The notes: generated from the letters alone by a model not told the origin. Shown: positions 16,706 to 25,488, numbered from the stretch's first letter. The stretch is 64,000 bases of DNA from Candidatus Litorirhabdus singularis (GCF_026262625.1 NZ_SHNN01000003.1:310001-374000), one strand, 5' to 3'. Made by a program: numbers and translations.

Positions 16706-17848
16706 TTAGACCATCATCGTGGTCAGGCGCACTACGTTAATACGATTGCCGCCAAGATCAGAGGCTCGGCGCATCGCCTGCAGCGCTGAATTGTTAATCT
16801 GCTCTGCCAGCTGCTCCATATTAACCGCAGGGTAGCTATTGGGACTCCAACAGGTCAAGCCAACTGAGAGGCTCGCAAACAGGTTAGCACCGCGTTTGTC
16901 GTCAATCTCCATAAACTCAATTTCGCTACGCATACGCTCCGCTACCTCCTGCGCCTTGGCCTCGGTGCAGGCGGGCAACAATAGTGCAAACTGGTCCAGA
17001 CCAGACCGTGCGATATAGTCAGTCGCGCGCAGCATGCGCGCTATTTGTGTAGCGATAGAGCGTATGACGTAGTCACCGGACAAATGTCCATGGGTGTGAT
17101 TGATATCGGCAAATTCATCTACCCTTACCTGCAACAACACCAGCGGTTTGTGGTGACCCTGCGCTCGGGCTATTTCCTTGCGCAACTCCATGCCAAAGGC
17201 TCGGTTATTACCGGTTCGCGTAACCGGATCAAGCAGGCTCAGTCTGGACAGGCGCTGGGCGTTAACGCAGTTATCCAGACAAATAGCGATAATCTCGGCA
17301 AGGTGCGCCATGAATTCCCGCTCACCGCTACTGGCGAACGCGTCCCGTTCATCGCAATCCCAATGAAAGCTGCCCACCAACTGCCCATCGCGCATCAGGG
17401 GCAGCAACACCAGAGTAGCCGGCCCGTTCGCACTAAGCGGCAGCTCTGAATCGGCCAACGCAGTTACATCCACCACTTCAATTTCAGGCCGCACGCCATA
17501 GCGCTGGTGCATATCAAAAGTGTCCTTGACCAGCTGCAGGTCGTCACCATAATCCAGTCCCGGCGGCATCAATTCTGCTATTACATGCTGCGGGTCATAC
17601 AGTGTCAGGCTGGCACCGCACAGCTCAAAGTGCTGCCGAGTGGAACGCAGCAAAATGTCCAGCAACGCCGCCAAACTAGCCGCTTCAAGTAGCATCAATT
17701 CATATTGCTGCAGGCGTCGCGAGAGCCGCTCGTTCATCTCGACATTACGCGCAAAACGCTGCATCTGCGCATCAATATCGCGGTAGGACAGATTGTCTGA
17801 AGAGCGAGTCCAAGTCCCGCTATCGCTGCTGTGATCACTGCCTTGCAT
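16706..17848 (-). CDS. DUF484/GAF-like sensor with degenerate GGDEF domain
   Basis: The N-terminal part (about residues 24-200) resembles the DUF484/GAF fold, with the RFARNVEMNERLSRRLQQYE coiled-coil start. A diguanylate-cyclase-type domain follows from about 203 (LSLLDPVTRTGNNRAF). Its signature is GLDQF at 283-287 where an active enzyme has GGDEF, so cyclase activity is probably lost. RATD, five residues before it, fits the c-di-GMP inhibitory site, so it may bind the nucleotide as a receptor. There is no membrane segment. The gene is divergent from the thiamine operon and shares its upstream region. Confidence 0.82.
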   Translation of the reverse strand: MQGSDHSSDSGTWTRSSDNLSYRDIDAQMQRFARNVEMNERLSRRLQQYELMLLEAASLAALLDILLRSTRQHFELCGASLTLYDPQHVIAELMPPGLDYGDDLQLVKDTFDMHQRYGVRPEIEVVDVTALADSELPLSANGPATLVLLPLMRDGQLVGSFHWDCDERDAFASSGEREFMAHLAEIIAICLDNCVNAQRLSRLSLLDPVTRTGNNRAFGMELRKEIARAQGHHKPLVLLQVRVDEFADINHTHGHLSGDYVIRSIATQIARMLRATDYIARSGLDQFALLLPACTEAKAQEVAERMRSEIEFMEIDDKRGANLFASLSVGLTCWSPNSYPAVNMEQLAEQINNSALQAMRRASDLGGNRINVVRLTTMMV

Positions 17849-17929
17849 GAATCATGTTCCCTTGCTCGGGCCGGCAATGATACACTGCCGCCGCAACGTG
17901 GTGTAGCTCTACCGCCCGCGTCGTTTAAA

Positions 17930-18022
17930 TCCTGAGGGGTGGCCAAAAGCCTGAGATACTGACCCAGTGGCGTCAGTGAACCCTTTGAACCTGATCCGGT
18001 TAGCACCGGCGTAGGGATAGGA
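17930..18022 (+). promoter_or_regulatory. TPP (thiamine pyrophosphate) riboswitch
   Basis: The conserved TPP aptamer segments are present in order: GAGGGGTGGC with CCTGAGAT (the pyrimidine-sensing arm), then GTGAACCCTTTGAACCTGAT and GTTAGCACCGGCGTAGGGA (the pyrophosphate side and closing stem). TCCT at 17930-17933 and AGGA at 18019-18022 can form P1. It precedes a TonB receptor, a PnuT-like transporter and a kinase, all fitting thiamine uptake. A second hairpin, GATAGG-ACAA-CCTATC at 18016-18031, uses the same AGG bases and would compete with P1. Confidence 0.95.
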
Positions 18023-18061
18023 CAACCTATCTGTTACACCTTGCAATGTGTTCACGACCGG

Positions 18062-18086
18062 GTCTCTTTGCCTATTCTGGAGAGAC
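18062..18086 (+). promoter_or_regulatory. Hairpin hiding the ribosome binding site of the thiamine receptor
   Basis: GTCTCT at 18062-18067 is perfectly complementary to AGAGAC at 18081-18086, and the latter contains most of the Shine-Dalgarno GGAGAG (18079-18084) of the receptor gene. With TPP bound, this hairpin could block translation; without it, an alternative fold could free the site. This is read from sequence complementarity only. Confidence 0.5.
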
Positions 18087-18089
18087 TCA

Positions 18090-20195
18090 ATGAAAGCTTC
18101 AATACGCCCCTTTTTGACCCTAAGCTGTCTCAGCGTAAGCTTGGCCACCGGCGATGTCGGTGCCAATGAATTACCTGAAATAGTTGTCACGGCCCAGTTT
18201 CGCGATACCAACCTGATGCAAGAGGCCAACAGCACCAGCGTCATTGGTGCGGAGCTGATTCAACAACGCGCCGCTCAACACCTTGACGAAGTCATCAATC
18301 TCGCACCCAACGTAAATTTTTCTGGCGGCAGTAATCGCGCTCGCTTTTTTCAAGTTCGGGGTGTCGGCGACCGCAGTCAGTTTCAGGCCCCACTCAATCC
18401 CTCGGTTGGCGTCATTCTGGACGGCGTTGATTTCAGCGGTATGGGCGGTCTGGGGACCCTGTTTGATATTGAGCAGGTGGAAATACTGCGCGGCCCACAG
18501 GGCACGCTGCACGGCGCCAATGCCCTGGCGGGACTCATCAACATCCGCAGCGCCGCCCCGACTGCGGAGTTCGAAAACTATATTGAAGCCGGCATCGCCG
18601 ACTACCAAACCTGGAATCTCGGCGCGGCCAGCTCTGGACCACTTGGTGATTCACTGTTGTATCGGGTTGCTGCGCATCAATTTCGCAGTGACGGCTTCAC
18701 CGACAATCAGTTTCTCCAGCGCGAAGACACCCAGTCGCGCGACGAGCTGACCCTGCGCGGTAAACTGCGGTGGCTGGCCGACGCCCATACTGTGGACCTG
18801 GGCCTCAACCACATCGACATCAACAATGGCTATGACGGTTTCTCGCTGGATAATGTTCGCGACACGCTGTCCGACGAACCCGGTCAGGACGACCAGAAAT
18901 CCAGCTCCGCCTCTGTGCTGGTAGCCTCTACGTTCAACGCCTTTGATAATGAAGTGCTACTTACAGTAGCCAACACCCGCAGCGATTATGGCTATGACGA
19001 GGACTGGGTTTACGAGGGTTTTCACCCCTTTGGCTACTCATCCTTTGACCGGTATCAGCGTGAACGCGACAGTTACAGTGCGCAGTGGCGACTGCACTCC
19101 AATGACAGCTCAAAACTGTTTGCGAACTCTACCGACTGGACCGCCGGAGCATATTATCTGAGCAATGATGAAGACTTGAATCGGTTTAACAGCTACGGCA
19201 ATACCCGTTTTGACAGCCGCTATGAGACAGCGACATTGGCACTGTTTGGCCAGCTGGACATTAGTTTCACAGAAGCACTTAAGCTGACACTGGGCCTGCG
19301 CTGGGAAGACCGCGACACCGACTACAAAGATAGCAGCCAGGTGAATTCAGATACTGAAAAGTCGCTTTGGGGCGGACGCATAGCGCTGGAATACCAGACG
19401 AATGATCAGACCCTCGCCTATGCCAGCATCGCGCGCGGCTATCGTGCCAACGGCGTCAATCCAGACATTCTTTCCACGCTGAATGAGATATCGGACCCCG
19501 AGGTGCTCAACCTGTTGAGCGGCGTTAGTGAGTACGATGAAGAGTCCCTGATCAACTATGAGGTGGGCCTGAAAGCGCGGCTACTGGAGAACCGGCTGGA
19601 GACTCGCCTGGCCATGTTTTACATGGACCGGGAAGATCAGCAAGTCCGCGGCTCCTTCGTCGTGCAACGCCCCGGCGGCAGCAGCGACTTCATTGACTTC
19701 ACTGATAATGCAGCGCAGGGCAATAACTACGGGATGGAACTGGAAGTTGACTGGCTACTGAGCGACGCGCTGCGCTTGTGGGGCAGTCTGGGATTACTGG
19801 AGACGGAATACGAAGACTATATCAATGCACAAGGTGACGACCTTGCCGGTCGCGAACAGGCTCAGGCGCCTGCATACCAGTATACCCTGGGAGCACGTTA
19901 CAGCTTCAGCGGCGGGCTGTATCTGCAGGCGGATCTTGAGGGCAAAGACTCCTTTTACTTTTCCGATCGGCACGAAGTGCGTGCCAGCGCCTATGACCTG
20001 CTTAATGCCAGCGTCGGCTACCAAGCGCGCAACTGGACGCTCACCCTGTGGGGCCGCAATCTGACCGATGAAGATATTTTTGTACGCGGCTTTGGTGGTT
20101 TCGGTAATGACCCACGTAAGGATTATGCCGTCGAGCCCTATTATCAGTATGGCGCGCCGCGCCAGGTTGGCCTTAGCGCCAGCTACACGTTCTAG
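18090..20195 (+). CDS. TonB-dependent outer-membrane receptor, probably for thiamine
   Basis: The 701-residue protein begins with a signal peptide (MKASIRPFLTLSCLSVSLA...). A TonB box, EIVVTAQ, comes next, then the plug domain with VIGAELIQQRAAQHLDEVI and VEILRGPQGTLHGANALAG. A beta-barrel fills the rest, ending in SASYTF with the terminal Phe. The start ATG at 18090 follows GGAGAG and places the signal peptide correctly; an earlier in-frame start lies inside the leader. Control by the TPP riboswitch and linkage to a PnuT-like protein indicate thiamine or a thiamine precursor as ligand; this is inference from context. Confidence 0.9.
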   Translation: MKASIRPFLTLSCLSVSLATGDVGANELPEIVVTAQFRDTNLMQEANSTSVIGAELIQQRAAQHLDEVINLAPNVNFSGGSNRARFFQVRGVGDRSQFQAPLNPSVGVILDGVDFSGMGGLGTLFDIEQVEILRGPQGTLHGANALAGLINIRSAAPTAEFENYIEAGIADYQTWNLGAASSGPLGDSLLYRVAAHQFRSDGFTDNQFLQREDTQSRDELTLRGKLRWLADAHTVDLGLNHIDINNGYDGFSLDNVRDTLSDEPGQDDQKSSSASVLVASTFNAFDNEVLLTVANTRSDYGYDEDWVYEGFHPFGYSSFDRYQRERDSYSAQWRLHSNDSSKLFANSTDWTAGAYYLSNDEDLNRFNSYGNTRFDSRYETATLALFGQLDISFTEALKLTLGLRWEDRDTDYKDSSQVNSDTEKSLWGGRIALEYQTNDQTLAYASIARGYRANGVNPDILSTLNEISDPEVLNLLSGVSEYDEESLINYEVGLKARLLENRLETRLAMFYMDREDQQVRGSFVVQRPGGSSDFIDFTDNAAQGNNYGMELEVDWLLSDALRLWGSLGLLETEYEDYINAQGDDLAGREQAQAPAYQYTLGARYSFSGGLYLQADLEGKDSFYFSDRHEVRASAYDLLNASVGYQARNWTLTLWGRNLTDEDIFVRGFGGFGNDPRKDYAVEPYYQYGAPRQVGLSASYTF

Positions 20196-20210
20196 CGCTA
20201 CCGATACACC

Positions 20211-20810
20211 ATGGAACAGCTACTTCAGGACGCCGCCGCCAACTTTTCCTGGTGGGAAGCCAGCGCAGTCGTGCTGGGCATCGCGTATCTGCTGCTGGCC
20301 GTGCGGGAAAGTCTGTGGTGCTGGTACGCTGCCGCCGCCAGCACCGCGATTTTTCTTTTCCTGTTCTGGGATGTAAACCTGGTTATGGAGTCTGGTCTGC
20401 AAGTCTATTACCTGGCCATGGCAGCATACGGTTGGTGGCAATGGCGGCGTGGTGGCAATGATAACAACCCGCTGCAGATCTCACGGTGGTCACTACGTCA
20501 GCACTGTGTAGCTATCTCTCTGGTACTGGTCGCCGCTAGTGCCAGCGGCACCCTGCTGTCTCTCAACACCAACGCGGCGCTGCCGTATCTGGACAGTTTC
20601 ACCACCTGGGGCGCCGTATTGGCTACCTGGATGGTGGCGCGCAAAGTTCTGGAGAACTGGCTTTACTGGCTGGTTATCGATGCGATTTCTATCGGCTTGT
20701 ATCTGGACCGGGGCCTATATCTCACCACCTTGCTGTTTGTGGTATACATAGTCATCGCATGCTACGGATATTGGCAATGGCGGCAACATTACCTGCAAAC
20801 ACACAACTGA
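20211..20810 (+). CDS. pnuT: PnuC-family transporter, likely PnuT for thiamine
   Basis: A 199-residue protein with about six to seven membrane helices. It has the PnuC signature YGWWQWRRG in the middle and its repeat YGYWQWRQ near the end. PnuC members move vitamins without energy coupling: PnuC nicotinamide riboside, PnuX riboflavin, PnuT thiamine. Position 15 bases after the riboswitch-controlled receptor points to thiamine. The kinase gene overlaps its end, so imported vitamin would be trapped by phosphorylation. Confidence 0.85.
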   Translation: MEQLLQDAAANFSWWEASAVVLGIAYLLLAVRESLWCWYAAAASTAIFLFLFWDVNLVMESGLQVYYLAMAAYGWWQWRRGGNDNNPLQISRWSLRQHCVAISLVLVAASASGTLLSLNTNAALPYLDSFTTWGAVLATWMVARKVLENWLYWLVIDAISIGLYLDRGLYLTTLLFVVYIVIACYGYWQWRQHYLQTHN

Positions 20811-21562
20811 AACTGCAACAGGTTCTGTCCCAGTGGCAGCATTGGGACAGCAAGGAACCGCTGCTGGTTGCACCGACGGTGCAACACCAAATCGGCTCTG
20901 GCCGCAGCAATCTCAGCTGGCTGGTGGCCGCTGGAGAAAGACAATTTGTGTTGCGCCTGGATGGTCAGGACCCACAGCGGCTAGGCCTCAGCCGCCCAGC
21001 GGAATGGCGCGCGCATCAAAATGCCCATAAACAGAGTCTCGCACCCAAGCCACTGTACTTTAACCCAGAGCTTGGCGCATTGGTCACCGCTTTCTATCCC
21101 GCTGACACTGACACTACGCACCCGCTAACCGAGGTGGCCGCTCTACTGCGCGGTATCCATGGGCTGGCGCCGGTCAAATTCCGACTCAGGCCACTGCAGC
21201 GAGCACAGCATTATCTGGTTTACCTCGGTCATGAGCAGCCTGAAGCCGCCTTTGTCGCCGCCTGTGAACGCGCCAGTAACAGTGAACAATGCCTGTGTCA
21301 CAATGACTTGCTGCAGGCCAATCGCCTTGCAGGCGCCGCCGGGTTGCTGGCAATAGACTGGGAATACGCGGCGATGGGCAACCCCTGGTACGACCTGGCC
21401 GCGATTTGTGAAGGGGATTCACTCAGCGATCAGCAATGCCTGGAAATGGTCGCTAGCTATTTACAGCGGAAGCCAAAGCCCGCCGAGCTGGACCAACTTA
21501 GCGACAATAGACTGATATACCTCACTCTGTGCGACTACTGGCAGCGACTTACAGAACTTTAG
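20777..21562 (+). CDS. Aminoglycoside-phosphotransferase-fold kinase, probably thiamine kinase
   Basis: The protein has the APH/choline-kinase fold: IGSGRSNLSWLVAAGERQFVLRL (nucleotide loop and Lys/Arg strand), HNDLLQANRL (catalytic loop with Asp), and AIDWEYAAMGNPWYDLA (metal-binding Asp segment). In the riboswitch operon the likely substrate is thiamine, made into thiamine monophosphate. I prefer ATG 20777; an ATG six codons earlier is possible. The gene overlaps the end of pnuT, and its own end overlaps the convergent aminotransferase gene by 14 bases. The protein is a little short at the C terminus. Confidence 0.78.
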   Translation: MAATLPANTQLKLQQVLSQWQHWDSKEPLLVAPTVQHQIGSGRSNLSWLVAAGERQFVLRLDGQDPQRLGLSRPAEWRAHQNAHKQSLAPKPLYFNPELGALVTAFYPADTDTTHPLTEVAALLRGIHGLAPVKFRLRPLQRAQHYLVYLGHEQPEAAFVAACERASNSEQCLCHNDLLQANRLAGAAGLLAIDWEYAAMGNPWYDLAAICEGDSLSDQQCLEMVASYLQRKPKPAELDQLSDNRLIYLTLCDYWQRLTEL

Positions 21563-22736
21563 CCACAGCCGCGGCAAAGTAATCCATATTGTCGGCACGC
21601 AAGCCGGCGATATTCATGCGGGAAGAGCCGACCATATAAACACTGTGCTCCTCACGCAGACGCTTCACCTGCTCTGCGGAAATACCCAAAAAGGAAAACA
21701 TACCCTTTTCACGGGCAATGAAACCAAAGTCCTCGCCGGTAGCTGCATTGAGTTTCTCAACCAACTGCAGGCGCAAACCGTTAATCCGACCACACATCTG
21801 CTCCAACTCTTCGCGCCAGAGCGCATTAAGACGCGCATCGGTAAGCACACGACCGGCAAGAATCGCACCGTGCGCCGGAGGCATGGAGTAAATTCTCCGC
21901 GCGGCGGCTGTGGCCTGAGTTTGCGCGGCAATAGCTGCGTCTGGATCGGCTGATACAAACAGCGCTGCCCCGGTACGCTCACGATACAGACCCAGATTCT
22001 TGGAGCAGGAGCCTGCAATCAAAACCTCGGGGACCGCTGCAACTAACTGCCGTAATCCAGCCGCATCAGCCTCCAGCCCATCACCCAAACCCTGATACGC
22101 GAAATCGACAAAAGGCGTAAATCCGTTGCGCGCGGCCAACGCTGCGATAAGCCCCCACTGTTGCTGATCAAGGTCGGCGCCACAGGGGTTGTGACAGCAG
22201 CCATGCAGTAGCACCAGATCACCGCGGCCAACCTGTTGAAGGTCTTCCAGCATGGCTTCAAAATCTACTGAATGGGTCGCTGAAGCATAATAACGATAGC
22301 TGCGCAGTTTGAGGCCGGTAGCTCCCAACAACGGCACGTGGTTGGGCCAAGTCGGATCGCTCACCCATATAGTGGCGTCGGGGTTGGCAATCTTGACTAC
22401 CTCGGCACACAAACGCAGCGCTCCAGAACCACCGGGCGCCTGCACGCTGGTAACTCGCGCCTCCGAAAGGGCATTGGAATCCGCACCCAGCATCAATTCC
22501 TGCATACCGCGATTGAAATCCGCATCACCGACTTGAGGCATATAAACTTTGGTAGTTTCGCTGCCCACCAATTCCTGCTGCGCCAGCTTGATGGCCTGCG
22601 GCACCGGTGTCGCCCCGGCCTCATCCATATAAACGCCCACAGTAACATCGACTTTATGCGGGTTAGGATCGGCTTTACAGGCAGCTGCCAAGCCCAGAAT
22701 TGGGTCGGCGGGCAAGCGCTCAAGGGCTTCAAACAT
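21549..22736 (-). CDS. tyrB: Aromatic/aspartate aminotransferase
   Basis: This is a class I PLP aminotransferase of the AspC/TyrB family, 395 residues. The start MFEALERLPADPILGLAAACKAD is typical. The PLP lysine is in GSCSKNLGLYRERTGA, and the substrate arginine in SSRMNIAGLR. It moves the amino group between aromatic amino acids or aspartate and 2-oxoglutarate. The choice of TyrB over AspC is uncertain without comparison. The ATG at 22736 has GGAA upstream; earlier in-frame starts would add residues unlike the family. It converges on the thiamine operon. Confidence 0.85.
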   Translation of the reverse strand: MFEALERLPADPILGLAAACKADPNPHKVDVTVGVYMDEAGATPVPQAIKLAQQELVGSETTKVYMPQVGDADFNRGMQELMLGADSNALSEARVTSVQAPGGSGALRLCAEVVKIANPDATIWVSDPTWPNHVPLLGATGLKLRSYRYYASATHSVDFEAMLEDLQQVGRGDLVLLHGCCHNPCGADLDQQQWGLIAALAARNGFTPFVDFAYQGLGDGLEADAAGLRQLVAAVPEVLIAGSCSKNLGLYRERTGAALFVSADPDAAIAAQTQATAAARRIYSMPPAHGAILAGRVLTDARLNALWREELEQMCGRINGLRLQLVEKLNAATGEDFGFIAREKGMFSFLGISAEQVKRLREEHSVYMVGSSRMNIAGLRADNMDYFAAAVAKVL

Positions 22737-22898
22737 GGTCAAATTCCGGGGTTGCAGTGAAGCTGCGCATTGTCTTACAGACGACGGCGGCACTCAACCG
22801 CATTCAACGCCTGGGAAGCAACTTTCACCGCGCCGCGCGCCTCGATCTGACTAGTCTGACAAAAACCAGTCAAAGTAGTGCTTATTGAGCGCAACCCT

Positions 22899-22926
22899 TT
22901 GCCTAGCGACTGCCAGCACGTATATT
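22899..22926 (+). promoter_or_regulatory. Possible sigma-70 promoter for the cupin gene
   Basis: TTGCCT (22899-22904) and TATATT (22921-22926) are 16 bases apart, 27 bases before the cupin start. The match to the consensus is moderate and is the best in this 216-base gap. Confidence 0.3.
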
Positions 22927-22952
22927 GGACGGCCTAATCTCTGGAGAAGCAC

Positions 22953-23291
22953 ATGGCAGACGAAAACTGGAAAGTCGTAGATATCAGTGAAGTCAGGCAG
23001 CGTCTGGAAGGCCGCGACGTAGAATATCTGGAATTTCTCAACGTACCGTCAATCAGCTGCGGCCTCTATTCGCTGGCGGCCGGCAGCAAAGACATGCAAG
23101 CCCCTCACGACGAGGATGAAGTTTACTTTGTGCTGGAGGGCCGCGCTCGCATGCGTCTGGGCGACGAAGAAAAAGACGTCGTGCCCGGCACTCTACTCTA
23201 TGTCGAAGCCGCAACTGAGCACAGTTTTTTCGAGATTCAGGAAGACATGCTACTGCTGGTAATCTTCAATAATGCGGCAGCACAACGCTAA
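22953..23291 (+). CDS. Small cupin protein
   Basis: The 112-residue single-domain cupin has the two metal-binding motifs: PHDEDEVYFVLEGRARMRLG (motif 1, with H, E and E) and PGTLLYVEAATEHSFFEI (motif 2, with H). It should bind one divalent metal. Family members include dioxygenases, isomerases and regulators, and no function can be assigned. TGGAGAAG precedes the ATG. It stands alone, transcribed towards the convergent MaoC genes. Confidence 0.82.
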   Translation: MADENWKVVDISEVRQRLEGRDVEYLEFLNVPSISCGLYSLAAGSKDMQAPHDEDEVYFVLEGRARMRLGDEEKDVVPGTLLYVEAATEHSFFEIQEDMLLLVIFNNAAAQR

Positions 23292-23355
23292 CCGCATTCA
23301 ACCCCGCTGCAGCAGCAGCCGGAAGACCATGCCAAACGATAAACGTCCGGCCGCC

Positions 23356-23775
23356 TTACGCCAACAAGTGCAACACCACGGTACCGGTCACATGCGGGCC
23401 CAATTGATTGTTACCGGCTATCGCCACCGTGACTTCTCCAGTAGCGTTGTCGCAAGCTTGTACTTCTCCACTAAAAGTCATGCAGTCACCAGGGAAATTG
23501 GGCGCACCCAGGCGGATGTCCACCTTCTTCAGGCGTGCGGCGGGGCCAGCCCAATCAGTCACATAGCGTCCGACTAGGCCATTGGTAGTAAGGATATTCA
23601 TGAATATATCCGGCGAACCCAGCGCTTGAGCCGCGTCTTTGTCATGGTGAACATTCTGATAATCACGGCTGGCAATAGCGCCGCCGACAATAAGCCGCGG
23701 CGTAATATCAATACTGAGTTCAGGCAGCTTAGTACCGACCACAAGATCAATCAATCGTAACTCAGCCATCGGCAT
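23356..23775 (-). CDS. MaoC-like hydratase subunit (small)
   Basis: This 139-residue hotdog protein contains ASRDYQNVHHDKDAAQALG, the hydratase-2 motif region with histidine and aspartate, and GLVGRYVTDWAGPAARLKKVDIRL. It overlaps the larger MaoC-like gene upstream by 14 bases. In the steroid side-chain degraders, pairs of MaoC-like proteins form heteromeric enoyl-CoA hydratases; by analogy this is likely the catalytic subunit of such a pair. The reaction would be addition of water to a 2-enoyl-CoA. Confidence 0.78.
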   Translation of the reverse strand: MPMAELRLIDLVVGTKLPELSIDITPRLIVGGAIASRDYQNVHHDKDAAQALGSPDIFMNILTTNGLVGRYVTDWAGPAARLKKVDIRLGAPNFPGDCMTFSGEVQACDNATGEVTVAIAGNNQLGPHVTGTVVLHLLA

Positions 23776-24295
23776 TCTCCCGGCTACCGGGGCGGTATTT
23801 GAAGACCCGAAAGCGCATAGTCCCTACCAGTTCATCCCGTTGGTTATAGAACGTGGACTTTTCCGTGGCAAAAAAACCCGTACCCAGGGCAGTGGTTTTC
23901 TCCGCAGAAATTGATTCCAGTTCGGCTTTGTAATAAATCTCGTCACCCGGTTGCAGATACTGCTCGTACTCCTGCTCGCAGTTGACCGCCACCACACCCG
24001 GGTAGCCTGCAGCTTCCAGTACTTCCAGCACTGCAAAGGCGCTGCCCGAGCTGGAGCCAGGCGCTCGCTCACCGGCATAGCCAACCATGGACCATGCCTG
24101 CAGCATAGTTGGCGGGGCCACCAGTTGTTGATGTTCAACCGCCTGCGCTGCCTGATCGCTGGTATAGATAGGGTTAGTGTCACCCATGGCCTCACACCAG
24201 TGCCGGATCATCGGCGCGTTAACCGGATCCCATGAATGGAACGGTCCAAACTCTTTACCCACATACTGCTGTAGGTCTGGCAAAGTCGCGCTCAT
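23762..24295 (-). CDS. MaoC-like hydratase subunit (large)
   Basis: The protein has 177 residues and the MaoC N-terminal-type hotdog: KEFGPFHSWDPVNAPMIRHW, GDTNPIYTS, LVAPPTMLQAWSM, and QEYEQYLQPGDEIYYKAELE. In the motif D-x-NPI-H the histidine is replaced by tyrosine, so this half may be non-catalytic or shape the substrate pocket. It overlaps the small subunit gene downstream and the Rieske gene upstream (ATGA), so the three are one operon. Confidence 0.78.
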   Translation of the reverse strand: MSATLPDLQQYVGKEFGPFHSWDPVNAPMIRHWCEAMGDTNPIYTSDQAAQAVEHQQLVAPPTMLQAWSMVGYAGERAPGSSSGSAFAVLEVLEAAGYPGVVAVNCEQEYEQYLQPGDEIYYKAELESISAEKTTALGTGFFATEKSTFYNQRDELVGTMRFRVFKYRPGSRENADG

Positions 24296-25383
24296 CGTCC
24301 GAATAACCCCGCCTCAAGCTGTCTGACCTCATCACTGGGTTTGTCCAGCGTCGGGATATGGTAGATGCCAGCGGCTTCATCCAGATAGTTGGCCGCATTC
24401 TCGCGCTTGTCGTAAAAGTGCCCATACCACTTACGCACCATGCGAAAGGGGCCATCGTTGGGCATTTGCATGACCCGGATGGCAGAGCGCTTATGCCGCC
24501 AAACATCAAAATCAGCCGCAAAGGCATCCAAAGCGCCAGCCTGAATACCTTTTGCCGTTGCTATATCTGCTTCCGAGTGAGGCACATTGTCGGCCTTGGC
24601 AAGAGCCGCATGCCAAACCTTTGACACCCCATCATCAATCGGGGTGTTAGCGATCAGCTCAAACGTCAACACATCACCAAATTCCTGCTTGGACAGCAAT
24701 ACTCCGGGACCGGTGTACCAGGTAGTAGTGGTTAACATGGCATTGTATTTCTGATGAAAGCCGCCCTGCCGCTGGATACAAAGATGCCCATCAATTTCAT
24801 TCTCGAAATATTCGCAGGGGGCACCATGGGTCGGCCCCAAATGTTGGGCATCGGCCATATTATCCAGTATTTCCTGCCCGTGCAGCTCGATCTCACCGAG
24901 ATGGTCCAACTCCCAGCGCACCCAGCTAGGGTCATCCCATTCCTTAAGGCAGGGCGCTGCATATTCAGGCTCTCCTCCCTCAGGATCCCACCACATCATG
25001 ACGCAGCCCATGACATCTTCGACATGGTACGAGCCTATGGCTGCAGACTTGGGCAAAGCGCCCTCATGGTAAGGAATGTCATCGAGCTTGCCATCTGCAC
25101 CATAACGCCAACCGTGATAAGGACAGCGGATTGAGTCACCCTCAATTTGCTCGCCATTTTGCACAATCATGGCGCTCTTGCTGGCCGCAATATGAGTCCC
25201 CATATGCGCGCAATAGGCATCCAGCATTATGGGCTTGCCACTCTCCCCGCGATACAGAGCGAAGTCCTTGCCAAAAAAACGGACGGGTAGCGGTCCTGCA
25301 TCCAGCTCACTACTCTCTGCAACAATGAACCAGCCCCGCGGAAATACCTCCGGGCCCAGTGAATACTCAGCTGCTTTTGCCAT
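24292..25383 (-). CDS. Rieske non-heme iron oxygenase, KshA-like
   Basis: The 363-residue protein has a Rieske [2Fe-2S] centre with C58-x-H60 and C87-x2-H90 (IRCPYHGWRY). The mononuclear iron site lies in DNMADAQHLGPTHG, with H181 and H186, and an aspartate before them. The motif DNMADxxH is close to KshA, the 3-ketosteroid 9-alpha-hydroxylase, and relatives acting on steroids and terpenoids. A reductase partner is not in this window. Overlap with the MaoC-like genes suggests breakdown of a ring-containing acyl-CoA. The substrate is unproven. Confidence 0.85.
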   Translation of the reverse strand: MAKAAEYSLGPEVFPRGWFIVAESSELDAGPLPVRFFGKDFALYRGESGKPIMLDAYCAHMGTHIAASKSAMIVQNGEQIEGDSIRCPYHGWRYGADGKLDDIPYHEGALPKSAAIGSYHVEDVMGCVMMWWDPEGGEPEYAAPCLKEWDDPSWVRWELDHLGEIELHGQEILDNMADAQHLGPTHGAPCEYFENEIDGHLCIQRQGGFHQKYNAMLTTTTWYTGPGVLLSKQEFGDVLTFELIANTPIDDGVSKVWHAALAKADNVPHSEADIATAKGIQAGALDAFAADFDVWRHKRSAIRVMQMPNDGPFRMVRKWYGHFYDKRENAANYLDEAAGIYHIPTLDKPSDEVRQLEAGLFGR

Positions 25384-25488
25384 GTTATTTACTCCCTATC
25401 GTTTGCAGACCACGCATTATGAACAAGCACCCGGTCAGCACCAAATTCGCCAGTCACCCTTTCTAAACCGCACTGCGGTTTATCCGAC

